Source of the DNA: Adiantum capillus-veneris
Taxonomy: Eukaryota > Streptophyta > Polypodiopsida > Polypodiales > Pteridaceae
Length of the DNA: 64,000 nucleotides
Reading direction: 5' to 3'
NCBI GenBank assembly: GCA_014529385.2
Contig: CM043969.1
Span: 71,152,176-71,216,175 of the forward strand
Shown here: positions 23,201 through 34,100 of the stretch, in pieces
How the letters are laid out: each line of letters opens with the position of its first letter
How positions within the stretch are numbered: position 1 is the first letter of the stretch
Program-made: the position numbers and the translations under genes
Notes under the pieces: generated by a model
What the model was told of the DNA's origin: nothing
Seen by the model: the letters and a program-made list of their open reading frames with translations, nothing else
The model's database searches: none

Positions 23201-24697
23201 TTAAGACAAAAGCCTAATTGAGTTCATTTTTACAACAGGAGAAAATATTTCATTGAAGTCAATACCTTTCTTTTGAGAAAAACCTTTTACCACAAGCCTA
23301 GATTTGTACCTTTTCTTCCCACCTTCTTCTTCCTTTATCTTGTACACCCATTTGTTTTGAAGTGCCCGCTTACCTTTAGGCAACTCAACCAACTCCCATG
23401 TTTGGTTCTGATGTAGTGAGTCCATCTCCACTTGCATGCTCTTCGTCCATTCTTCTTTGGATTCATGTTGCATAGCTTCTTCATATGATTCCGGCTCTCC
23501 AGAATCTGAGATCAAGAGATGGTTGAAGGAAGGAACAAACCTTTCTGGAGGTCTACTTGCTCTTGTAGATCTTCGGGGAATAGGTTGAGGCTCCTCATTT
23601 GGTTGATGTTGTTGCACATTGTCACCGTTTGCAGTCCTTGAGTCTTCACCGTCCTCAAGCTCAATGTACTCATCACCTGTTTCTTTTGTTTGTTTTCTTT
23701 CCAAGTAATCTTTGTACATATTTTGTTCATTAAAAATTACATCCCTACTCCTTAAGATTTTACCATCTTCAGGATTCCATAGGCGATACCCAAAGTCTCC
23801 TTCTCCATAGCCAATGAAGAAACACTTTTTGGACTTTGCATCTAACTTTGATCTTAGGCTTCTATCTATGTGCATGAAAGCCTCACACCCAAACACTTTG
23901 AGAAATGCATAATTCACCGGTTTACCTGTCCATGCCTCTTCTGGACCTCCCCCATCCAATGCCGTTGAGGGTGACCGATTGATTAAGTACACAGACGTAC
24001 TTACAGCTTCCGCCCAAAGTTCAAGCGGTAGGCCTGCATGTAGCCGCATGCTTCGTGCTCATTCCATAATTGTCCTGTTCATCCTTTCCGAAATCCCATT
24101 TTGTTGAGGTGTCCTTGGGGTTGTCCTTTGCCTCCGAATTCCATTGCTAGCACAAAAGCTTTCAAAAGCTTGGCTGCAATATTCACCTCCATTGTCGGAT
24201 CTGAGGCATTTAACCTTGGTACCTGTTTCATTCTCCACAAAGGCTTTCCACCTTTGAAATATGGAAAATACATCGGATTTATTCTTCATGACATAAACCC
24301 ATGTTTTTCTAGTCGCATCGTCTATGAATGTTACATAGTACAATGAGCCACCAAGTGATGGTGTACTTGCAGGACCCCAAACATCAGAATGAACCAACTC
24401 AAGTTTTTTATTTTTTCTTTCATTTCCTGATTTTTGAAATTTTACCCTCTTTTGTTTACCATAAACACAATCTTCACAGAACTCTAAGTCCACTTCTTTC
24501 AAACCTGGTAGAAGCTTCTTTGTTTGAAGGATTTGCATTCCTTTGGCACTCAACTTCTGTAGTTGTTGCACAAGCTGAAGGTTGCGTGCTAACAACACAC
24601 AAGTAAAGTGTACTGACTTTTTCACCCTTGGCAACCACCAAAGATCCCTTTGAGATCTTCCACCGTTTGTTTCCGAATGCAATGTTGTGACCTTCAT
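23201..24697 (-). pseudogene. Copia integrase and start of reverse transcriptase, one in-frame TGA
   Basis: The frame has LEFCEDCVYGKQKRVKF, then the integrase core with HSDVWGPASTPSLGG, YYVTFIDDATRKTWVY, CLRSDNGGEYCS and GISERMNRTIME. The DDE residues can be placed in these three blocks. A TGA at 24,059-24,061 follows, probably a CGA-to-TGA transition, then ARSMRLHAGLPLELW in the same frame. The rest includes SPSTALDGGGPEEAWTGKPV, KVFGCEAFMHIDRSLRSKLD and the reverse transcriptase start ELPKGKRALQNKWVYKIKEE. The frame is lost at 23,201. Confidence 0.93.
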
Positions 24698-25790
24698 CGT
24701 CCAATTGTCCTGTAGAGATCAAATTTTTGCGAAGAGAAGGAACATGCCTAACATCTTTCAGCTTCCATTCATTTCCGTTAGCAGTTTTGATAGAAACTGT
24801 ACCTTTGCCGACAATCTCACAAGCTTCATCATCTCCCAAGTATACATACCCAAAATTACCTTTGGTGTAGTCTTGGAAATGTTGCTTGTGTGGTGTCACA
24901 TGGAATGAAGCCCCGGAATCTACTATCCAGGAATTAGACACATTGTCTAATGAGAGAATTAGAGCATCTTGCTCTACTTTACCTGCCACATTGGCCTCCG
25001 ATGTTGGCTTGTTGTCTTGAGACTCTGTCTCCTTCTTCTTCTTGGACCAGCAATCCTTCTTGACGTGGCCCTTCTTGCCGCAGTTCCAACATTCAAGAAC
25101 TGACTTTGTTCGTGATTTGCTCCGTCTTGAGCGATCACGACCCTTTTGGTTTTTGAACCTCTCCTTAGGCCTTCCTCTTGTTTCCACTGATAGTGCAGCA
25201 CTTGATGATTCTCCTGTGCTTCTCCTTCGCATTTCCTCACTTAGAAGAACACCCACAACATCATCAAACTTAAGAGTATTTGTGCCAGAGATAGAATTAC
25301 TTACAGCCATCACAAGGCTGTCCCAACTATCCGGTAGAGATGATAGTATAAGGAGAGCTCGCACTTCATCATCGAAATTGATTTTCACTGATCGAAGTTG
25401 ACTTATGTTTTTGTTAAAGTCATTTAGGTGTTTTGCAACTGAACCATTCTCTGCCATCTTTAGATTGAACAAGCGCTTCATAAGAAATACCTTATTGGAT
25501 GCCGATGGTTTCTCGTAGAAGTTGTCAAGTGACTTCATCAAGTCCTCCGTGGTCTTCATCTCCGAAACATTGAAGGCCACCGTTGACGCCAAGCTTAACC
25601 GGATTGTTCCCAATGCCTTTCGATCAAGGACAATCCATGCTTCATCTGCCATTGTTGCGGGCTTCTTCGCAAGATCGCCTAGTGGCAAATAGAGGTCCTT
25701 CTGGTAGAGATAGTCTTCAATCTGCATCTTCCAATGTTGGTAGTTTTTGCCGTTGAACTTCTCAATCTTGAGCTTCCCCTCCTCCGCCAT
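24474..25790 (-). pseudogene. Copia gag and protease, out of frame with integrase
   Basis: The ATG at 25,790 (MAEEGKLKIEKFNG) opens a gag with a typical amino end and an FLMKRLFNLKM segment. The zinc knuckle C-x2-C-x4-H-x4-C lies at residues 234-247 (CWNCGKKGHVKKDC). The protease site SWIVDSGASFHVT has its DSG at 291-293. Gag packages the RNA and the protease cleaves the polyprotein. After VSTLYLCVV, near 24,550, the frame diverges. The usual GAG-pre-integrase motif (LWH.RLGH) is missing, so a small deletion there changed the frame into integrase. A GTG at 25,799 would extend the frame by three codons, but ATG is preferred. Confidence 0.93.
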
Positions 25791-25849
25791 AACTCCCACT
25801 CAATTCAAGGAATCCTTTCCTTGAGATAATTTAGCTACGAGCAAACCTT

Positions 25850-25861
25850 GCTCTGATACCA
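25850..25861 (-). promoter_or_regulatory. Copia primer-binding site for tRNA-iMet
   Basis: The minus strand reads TGGTATCAGAGC two bases inside the 5' LTR. This is the standard complement of the plant initiator methionine tRNA 3' end and sets the direction of the element. Confidence 0.97.
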
Positions 25862-25863
25862 GT

Positions 25864-26659
25864 TGTTAGGAAATAAGACGTAGCTAAATAGATAATTGAG
25901 TAGATTACTTAATGGAGAGAGACAAATTTATATACACGAGATTATAGTGTAGAGAGAGAGAGAGAGAGAGAGAGTACACACGATATACGTGGTTCACCCA
26001 ATGTGGGCTACGTCCACGGGAAAGCAGCCACTCAATGGCTTTGGTACTTCAAAACAAGAAGTAGTTTACAAAGGGATTATACCCTTAATGGAGCTCCCGC
26101 CTTGCTTCACTTTCACCACCTCACACTCACCTTGTTGCATCAACTTCACACTATAAAATGTGTGTAGAAATGGCCTCCTTTTATAGGCCAAAAGGGCTGC
26201 CCTCTCTTATGAGAGACAGCCATGTGTAGCCGCCCTTGTGCGAATAAGTCCAAATCGGACCCTCCAATCCGCCCATGTGTGGCCGCCCTTGAGAAGACAA
26301 GTCCGCTTTTGAATTCGGCCACCGGCCACCGGCCATTGACTTCCGACCACCGGCCACCGGCCATTGACTTCCGACCACCGGCCATTGGCCATTGACTACC
26401 GGCCACCGGCCAACCGATCGGTTGTTTTCCGACCACTTTCCGATCGCCGTCCGGCCATAATATTCCGGCGAAAAAAAGTCTCGGGGGCCTCCGCCCCCGA
26501 GGCCTTTAAAGTTGCCCCTGATTCTTGTCCGTGAAAATTTTGGTTTCCGGTGAGTGATTTTCCTTCACGCACGATGGCTTCTCCTCATAATGGGGGCCTT
26601 ACAAATGTGCGCTTTTACCACAGAAAATTACAAGGGTAAATCAGGCTCCATACTTAACA
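25864..26659 (-). repeat. Copia 5' LTR (796 bp)
   Basis: It has the same ends as the 3' LTR, a GA run longer by 4 bp, and a single copy of the AATATTCCGGCG region. Differences seen by eye include ATACGTGG for ATACATGG, TACCGGCC for TACCCGCC, TCCGACCAC for TCCGATCAC and CGCCGTCC for CGTCGTCC. Its TATA box would drive the element. Confidence 0.96.
26177..26185 (-). promoter_or_regulatory. TATA box of the copia 5' LTR
   Basis: The minus strand reads CCTATAAAAGGAGG, identical to the copy in the 3' LTR. Transcription would run leftward into the element. Confidence 0.6.
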
Positions 26660-26664
26660 TGCCA
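26660..26664. other. Target-site duplication, right copy (TGCCA)
   Basis: TGCCA follows the right LTR and continues as CCTATCAACTACTATAGGAC, the same sequence as in neighbouring satellite units. Confidence 0.97.
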
Positions 26665-27420
26665 CCTATCAACTACTATAGGACTATGCTTTCCAATGTC
26701 CAAGTATCCCTTGAGTCTTGCAAGGTTGAACACGTGGTGGACCTTGAAACCAAAATCCCCTTTCCATATCAGAGCATAGCTTGGACAAGTGGTGGACCTA
26801 GTTATAAAGCCCCTCCTTTCTTTAATGGAAGAAAGGTTGGAAAAGTGGTGAATCTTGAAACCCAAACCCTTTGGCTATATATAGAGGATATCTTGGACAA
26901 GTGGTGGGCTTAGTTGTAGTATCCAATGTCCAAGGTCCAAGGTGAACTATGTAAAGACCTTAATTCCAAAAACAGAGTCGTACAAGTGGTTCTCCTTGAA
27001 ACCAAAACCTCCTTAGTGTATTAGAACATAGCTTGGAGAAGTGGTGGACTTAGTTGTAATGGTGAATGTCCAAAGCAAACTATTATAGGACCTTGCTTCC
27101 CAAATCAAGTTTGGACAAGTGGTGGATCTTGAAACCAAAACCCCCTTACTCTATTAGAGCATAGCTTAGATAAGTGGTGGACCTAGCTGCCATGGAAAAT
27201 GTTCAATCTGAACTGCTGCAAGACCTTGCTATTAAATGTCTAAGCAGAGCTAGCTTCTTTAATGGAATCAAGGTTGGGAAAGTGGTGCATCTTGAAACCA
27301 AAAGCCCTTTATTGTATTAGAGCATAGCTTGGACAAGTGAGGGACCTAGTTTTAATGTGTGATGTCCAAAGAAAAGTATTACAAGACCTTGCTTTCCAAT
27401 ATTTGAATTGGTCAAGTGGT
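26665..27420 (+). repeat. Satellite block right of the copia element
   Basis: This continues the unit interrupted at 21,071, then decays into more diverged units: GGAAAAGTGGTGAATCTTG, GGACAAGTGGTGGGCTTAG, GGAGAAGTGGTGGACTTAG and GGACAAGTGGTGGATCTTG. Divergence rises to the right until the motif is lost near 27,420. Confidence 0.85.
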
Positions 27421-28054
27421 TAAAACTAAGTATAAAACTTTGACCATTTTCTTCTCGAATTGCCAAAAAGCTAGTTTTAGACACCCCTAAATGAAAATGG
27501 TTTAGGGTGGCCTTAAACAATGTTTTTTCAAAGACTTGAACAAAAGGGTTGTCGAAGAGTAATGACAATTTATTGTGGCTTGAAGTGCCTGAGTATGTGA
27601 AAACAAGCCTAGGTTTTCCACGAGGCAAAAGGTGACATAATAAGAACATTGGAAAGTTAGGATTGACCATGTGGCCTAAACTTTGGCAAGTGAAGTGGTG
27701 GCCAAGTTTTGTGGCACAGTGTGCACTTGGTCCTATATGTGTTGACCACTTGGCTAAATCTAGGACCATAAGGCCAAACCTTTGGCACCTTAAATATAGT
27801 ATGGGACATAATCTAGCACTGCTATAGTAAATTAGTAGTATAGCTAATATGTTAATATTTGTATTATATTTAAGTATATGCTAATATAATTTATGTTCAA
27901 AATTTCACTAATGAAGAATGTTCCCATTTAGCACTCCAGATGCGGGGTCTTAGGGCAATGCCACAATGGGGTGACAAGGCAGCGCTTCCACGTGAGGTTT
28001 GGGGGTAGCGCTCTTGATGGGGATGTGGAATATAGCGCTCTCGATGGCGGGGCT

Positions 28055-28150
28055 TGGGAGGTTGATTTTGGGATATTGTTTTGGGCGGGGTCCGGGGCAG
28101 CGCCCCGGGCGGGGTCAGCGCCCCCGCGGGGCTAGGGGCAGCGCCCAAAG
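28055..28150. repeat. GC-rich GGGGCAGCGCCCC-type repeat
   Basis: GGGGCAGCGCCCCGGGCGGG and GGGGTCAGCGCCCCCGCGGG stand out in an otherwise AT-rich window. Words of this kind occur in dispersed repeats of many plant genomes; which family this belongs to cannot be told here. Confidence 0.5.
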
Positions 28151-28734
28151 ATTTTTCTTTTTTTAAGTGAATTCCTAGTATAGAGTTACGCATGTTTTTC
28201 ATATTTTCAACCATGATTTCTTTAATTTTGGCCGTGTGAATTGGTTAATTTTTTATATTGCTTTTGTTTTTTTTAATCCTATGATAAAACATGGACTTGT
28301 AGCATACGTGGCATTCTAATAAACCCTATCAAGATTAGGCACACAGAGAGCGCACGAGAAACGCACACAGTGAAAGCAGGCGAGCAGCAAAAACACAGAA
28401 AGCGCACACGGATCGCACACAGTTGGAGTATACGCGCGCGTAGAGGAGCAAGCTCGGCATCGTACACAACACACAGGTGGAGTGCACAGGATTGAAAGTT
28501 CGCGCACAAGACAAAGAAACAGCAGCGTACACAACGCTTTCCAGAAGGGCAGGATCGGGCAGTCTTCTCAGGAGACATTGCACACCTCACAAATAGAGAA
28601 AAAACAGGTATTTCTCTCTCTCTCACTCTCTGTCTTTCTCCATATAGAGAAGATGGTTCTCTGTAACTCTTCTTGCACACACACTCTCTCGTCAAAAGAC
28701 AGAGATACATAGTTTAAAAGTATCCCCGCACACA

Positions 28735-29014
28735 TACACATATTCCCACACATCGTCTTCCTCTCTTCCACATACATAACCACAGTGAAATCTGTTATCT
28801 TGCTGTCTCTCTCTTGAAAATACATGCACATATTCCCACACATCGTCTTCCTCACTTCCACATACATAACCACAATGAAATCTGTTATCTTGTTGTCTCT
28901 CTCTTGAAAATACGTGCACATATTCCCATACATCGTCTTCCTCTCTTCCACATACATAAACACAGTGAAATCTGTTATCTTTCTCTCTCCTCTCTCTAAA
29001 AAACAGGTATTTAT

Positions 29015-29015
<1 letters not shown>
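28735..29015 (+). repeat. Tandem repeat, three copies, period 90 bp
   Basis: TATTCCCACACATCGTCTTC starts at 28,741, 28,831 and 28,921 (CATACATCG in the third). Each copy runs through CCACATACATAACCACAGTG and GAAATCTGTTATCTT into CTCTCTCTTGAAAATAC. CT and CTAT microsatellites follow to about 29,050. Confidence 0.93.
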
Positions 29016-29046
<31 letters not shown>

Positions 29047-29489
29047 CTGTATTTGCTATCTCTCTCTTGAAAATACATGCTCATGTATGTGTGCGTCTGT
29101 GTTATCTATGTGTATGTATGTATATTTGTGTTATTTCATTGTAATACTCATACATAATGCAGATACACAATTACACTTAATTACGATATGCACACATAGT
29201 ATATATACATACATAAATATCACAAATAACTAACACATTGTAATACTAGTAAAATTGAATGGAAGACTTACTTGCGTGATCTGTCAAAGTCGATTCTTGC
29301 AGCGAGTTCTGGATGTATGCTGAGCTGATTTTCCTCTAATCCATTTGTAGATATGATTGTAACTTCTGTTTCTCAAAAATAGTAGTGTTGTTTAGTGATA
29401 CACCTAATGGACATAAATGGTTTAAACTATGACATGTAGACCAAAAATACGTGTATTTCTTTGGATGAATATATACACTTTTTGGTGAC

Positions 29490-31105
29490 CCTTACCACAA
29501 GTGGTGGACCTTGAGACCAATGGACTATAAGGACCTCCAAACAATACCTTGTACACTCAATCCTTCTTGGTATCTAGGTTGGACAAGTGGTGGACCTTGT
29601 TCAAATTCTCTAACCACTCTCTCTAACATGGTGACATAATTTAGGTGTGATAAATTCATATCTATGCAAACTAATATCAGTTTAGGCTTGTTAATTTGAA
29701 TTTGTTTGAATTTATGTACAATATAATGATTTGAGGTTTGCATATTTGAATTTAGGTGGTATAATGATATCTTTTTGTGGTAAACTTGAATTTGAAATCA
29801 ATTTTGCGTGGAAAATTTTAAATTTAAGTAGTAAAATTTAAATTTTTATAAAAAAGTTTGAATTTTAAAATTTGGGCGGGACAGTTTACAATTTAGGCGG
29901 GATATTTAAGATTTGGGAGGGATATTTTAAATTTAGGCGGGAAGGTTTCGAATTTATAGCGAGATCTCCCTTACATAAGAGAGTATAGGTTGGACAAGTG
30001 GTGGACCTTCAAGCTAGAGCATCCATGCTACTGGACATGATAGGTAGGGAATCTAGTTGAATATTGTATGTATAATATATATGTAATAGATCTAGCTTGG
30101 ACAAGTGGTGGACCTTGGAATAAAACCCCATGTAAAACATATCATGCACATTCCAAGTGGTCAAAAAAAATATCATTTAGAATATAGCCTTATAGGTTCG
30201 ACAAGTGGTGGACCTTAACACCCAGATATTCTTCATATAATGACATAGAGTGGAAAACTGGTGAATCATGAGACCAAACCATGCTACTAGTGATAATAGC
30301 TTGGACAAGTGGTGGACCTTGAAAGTAAACCCCCCATCTACGAAATATCGTGGGTTTAAGGTATTTCGATGGAGCCTAGCATCTTGGAGACATCGTGCAT
30401 CTTGCTTCTCTTCATGTTTCAATGGAGCCTATCTTGGACAAATGGTGGAGCATCCTTCTCTCCATGTTTCAATGGACCCTAGCTTGGACAAGTGGTGGAC
30501 CTTTACTTCTCTCTATTATTCAATAGAGTTAGCTTGGACAAGTGGTGGACCTTGGAACCAAACCCCCCTTTAAAACCTATCATGGTCACTCCAAGTGGTG
30601 AGAAAGAATAACCTTTAAGATATAGCCTTATAGGTTGGACAAGTGGTGGACCTTAACACCCTAATATTCTTAATATAATGACATAGAGTGAAAAAGTGGC
30701 GAATCTTGAGACAAAACCACTCATGCTACCAGCACTAATAGCTTGGACAAGTGGTGGACCTTGAACGTAAACCCCCCATGTTTCAATAGAGTTAGCTTCG
30801 ACAAATGGTGGAGCATCCTTCTCTCCATGTTTCAATGGACCCTAGCTTGGACAAGTGGTGGACCTTTGTTTCTCTCTATGTTTCAATAGAGTTAGCTTGG
30901 ACAAGTGGTGGACCTTGGAAGCAAACCCCCATGTAAAACCTATCAGGGTCACTCTAAGTGGTAATAAAGAATAACCTTTAAGATGTAGCCTTATAGGTTG
31001 GACAAGTGGTGGACCTTAACACGCGCATATTCTTAATATAATGACATAGAGTGGAAAAGTGGTGAATCTTGAGACCAAACCACTCAGGCTACTAGCAATA
31101 ATAGC
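29490..31105 (+). repeat. Satellite, diverged left edge of the main array
   Basis: Sparse GGACAAGTGGTGGACCTTG units at 29,499, 29,579, 29,994 and 30,098 are separated by AT-rich DNA, including TTTAAATTTAGGCGGGA words at 29,870-29,950. From about 30,300 near-complete monomers appear, one with an internal deletion (30,743). This is a typical decayed margin of a tandem array. Confidence 0.85.
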
Positions 31106-34100
31106 TTGGACAAGTGGTGGACCTTGACTGTAAACCCCTCATCTACGACATATCGTGGGTTTAATGTTTTTCGATGGAGCCTAGCATCTTGGAGACATGG
31201 TGCACCTTGCTTCTCCTCATGTTTCAATGGAGCCTACCTTGGACAAATGGTGGAGCATCCTTCTCTCCATGTTTCAATGGACCCTAGCTTAGACAAGCGG
31301 TGGACCTTTGCTTCTCTCTATCTTTCAATAGAGTTAGCTTGGACAAGTGGTGGACCTTGGAACCAAACCTCCATGTAAAACCTATCATGGTCACTCCAAG
31401 TAGTAAGAAAGAATAACCTTTAAGATGTAGCCTTATAGGTTGGACAAGTGGTGGACCTTAACACCCACATATTCTTAATAAAAGTGGTGAATCTTGCGAC
31501 CAAACCACTCAGGCTACTAGCAATAATAGCTTGGACAAGTGGTGGACCTTGAATGTAAACCCCTCATCTACGAAATATCGTGGGTTTAATGTATTTCGAT
31601 GGAGCCTAGCATCTTGGAGACATGGTGCAGCTTCCTTCTCGTCATGTTTCAATGGATCCTATCCTGGACAAATGGTGGAGCATCCTTCTCTCCATGTTTC
31701 AATGGACCCTAGCTTGGACAAGTGGTGGACCTTTGTTTCTCTCTATGTTTCAATAGAGTTAGCTTGGACAAGTGGTGGACCTTGGAACCAAACCCCCATG
31801 TAAAACCTATCATGGTCACTCTAAGTGGTAATAAAGAATAACCTTTAAGATGTAGACTTATAGGTTGGACAAGTGGTGGACCTTAACACGCGCATATTCT
31901 TAATATAATGACATAGAGTGGAAAAGTGGTGAATCTTGAGACCAAACCACTCAGGCTACTAGCAATAATAGCTTGGACAAGTGGTGGACCTTGACTGTAA
32001 ACCCCTCATCTACGACATATCGTGGGTTTAATGTTTTTCGATGGAGCCTAGCATCTTGGAGACATGGTGCACCTTGCTTCTCCTCATGTTTCAATGGAGC
32101 CTACCTTGGACAAATGGTGGAGCATCCTTCTCTCCATGTTTCAATGGACCCTAGCTTAGACAAGGGGTGGACCTTTGCTTCTCTCTATGTTTCAATAGAG
32201 TTAGCTTGGACAAGTGGTGGACCTTGGAACCAAACCCCCATGTAAAACCTATCATGGTCACTCCAAGTAGTAAGAAAGAATAACCTTTAAGATGTAGCCT
32301 TATAGGTTCGACAAGTGGTGGACGTTAACACCCACATATTCTTAATAAAAGTGGTGAATCTTGAGACCAAACCACTCAGGCTACTAGCAATAATAGCTTG
32401 GACAAGTGGTGGACCTTGAATGTAAACCCCTCATCTACGAAATATCGTGGGTTTAATGTATTTCGATGGAGCCTAGCATCTTGGAGACATGGTGCAGCTT
32501 GCTTATTGTCATGTTTCAATGGATCCTATCTTGGACAAATGGTGGAGCATCCTTCTCTCCATGTTTCAATGGACCCTAGCTTGGACAAGTGGTGGACCTT
32601 TGTTTCTCTCTATGTTTCAGTAGAGTTAGCTTGGACAAGTGGTGGACCTTGGAAGCAAACCCCCATGTAAAACCTATCATGGTCACTCCAAGTGGTAATA
32701 AAGAATAACCTTTAAGATGTAGCCTTATAGGTTGGACAAGTGGTGGACCTTAACACGCGCATATTCTTAATATAATGACATAGAGTGGAAAAGTGGTGAA
32801 TCTTGAGACCAAACCACTCAGGCTACTAGCAATAATAGCTTGGACAAGTGGTGGACCTTGAATGTAAACCCCTCATCTACGACATATCGTGGGTTTAATG
32901 TTTTTCGATGGAGCCTAGCATCTTGGAGACATGGTGCACCTTGCTTCTCCTCATATTTCAATGGAGCCTACCTTGGACAAATGGTGGAGCATCCTTCTCT
33001 CCATGTTTCAATGGACCCTAGCTTGGACAAGTGGTGGACCTTTGTTTCTCTCTATGTTTCAATAGAGTTAGCTTGGACAAGTGGTGGACCTTGGAACCAA
33101 ACCCCCATGTAAAACCTATCATGGTCACTCCAAGTGGTAATAAATAATCACCTTTAATATGTAGCCTTATAGGTTGGACAAGTGGTGGACCTTAACACGC
33201 ACATATTCTTAATATAATGACATAGAGTGGAAAAGTGGTGAATCTTGAGACCAAACCACTCAGGCTACTAGCAATAATAGCTTGGACAAGTGGTGGACCT
33301 TAAATGTAAACCCCTCATCTACGACATATCGTGGGTTTAATGTTTTTCGATGGAGCCTAGCATCTTGGAGACATGGTGCACCTTGCTTCTCCTCATATTT
33401 CAATGGAGCCTACCTTGGACAAATGGTGGAGCATCCTTCTCTCCATGTTTCAATGGACCCTAGCTTGGACAAGTGGTGGACCTTTGTTTCTCTCTATGTT
33501 TCAATAGAGTTAGCTTGGACAAGTGGTGGACCTTGGAACCAAACCCCCATGTAAAACCTATCATGGTCACTCCAAGTGGTAATAAATAATCACCTTTAAG
33601 ATGTAGCCTTATAGGTTGGACAAGTGGTGGACCTTAACACGCACATATTCTTAATATAATGACATAGAGTCGAAAAGTGGTGAATCTTGAGACCAAACCA
33701 CTCAGGCTACTAACAATAATAGCTTGGACAAGTGGTGGACCTTGAATGTACACCCCTCATCTACGACATATCGTGGGTTTAATGTTTTTCGATGGAGCCT
33801 AGCATCTTGGAGACATGGTGCACCTTGCTTCTCCTCATAAATGGAGCCTACAAAATGGTGGAGCATCCTTCTCTCCATGTTTCAATGGACCCTAGCTTGG
33901 ACAAGTGGTGGACCTTTGTTTCTCTCTATGTTTCAATAGAGTTAGCTTGGACAAGTGGTGGACCTTGGAACCAAACCCCCATGTAAAACCTATCATGGTC
34001 ACTCCAAGTGGTAATAAATAATCACCTTTAAGATGTAGCCTTATAGGTTGGACAAGTGGTGGACCTTAACACGCACATATTCTTAATATAATGAAATAGA

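Larger units (their letters stand above)
21072..26659 (-). mobile_element. Ty1/copia LTR retrotransposon, full length but with broken coding frames
   Basis: The element is 5,588 bp, on the minus strand, with LTRs of 796 and 810 bp that begin TG and end CA, a 5-bp target duplication, a tRNA-iMet primer site and a polypurine tract. The domain order gag, protease, integrase, reverse transcriptase, RNase H is that of Ty1/copia. By eye the LTRs differ by about four substitutions, one 18-bp duplication and 4 bp in a GA run, so the insertion is young. Two in-frame stops and two frame changes interrupt the single polyprotein. It sits inside satellite DNA. Confidence 0.97.
27421..29470. other. Non-satellite island between satellite blocks, possible promoter region
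   Basis: The GGACAAGTGG motif is absent, apart from an isolated unit at the right edge. The island holds single-copy-looking DNA (27,421-27,900), a GC-rich stretch (27,950-28,150), an AC/AG-rich stretch (28,335-28,560) with GCGCACACG words, pyrimidine microsatellites and a 90-bp tandem repeat. Splice-donor-like words AACAG|GTATTT occur at about 28,606 and 29,008. No convincing protein is encoded. It lies between two divergent genes, so it could hold their promoters and first exons; this is inference only. Confidence 0.4.

Noticed and set aside
28279-28963. Cys/Leu-rich and VMYVEERKT-type open frames on the minus strand
   Set aside because: They follow the AC/AG-rich stretch and the 90-bp tandem repeat; the protein repeats only mirror the DNA repeat.
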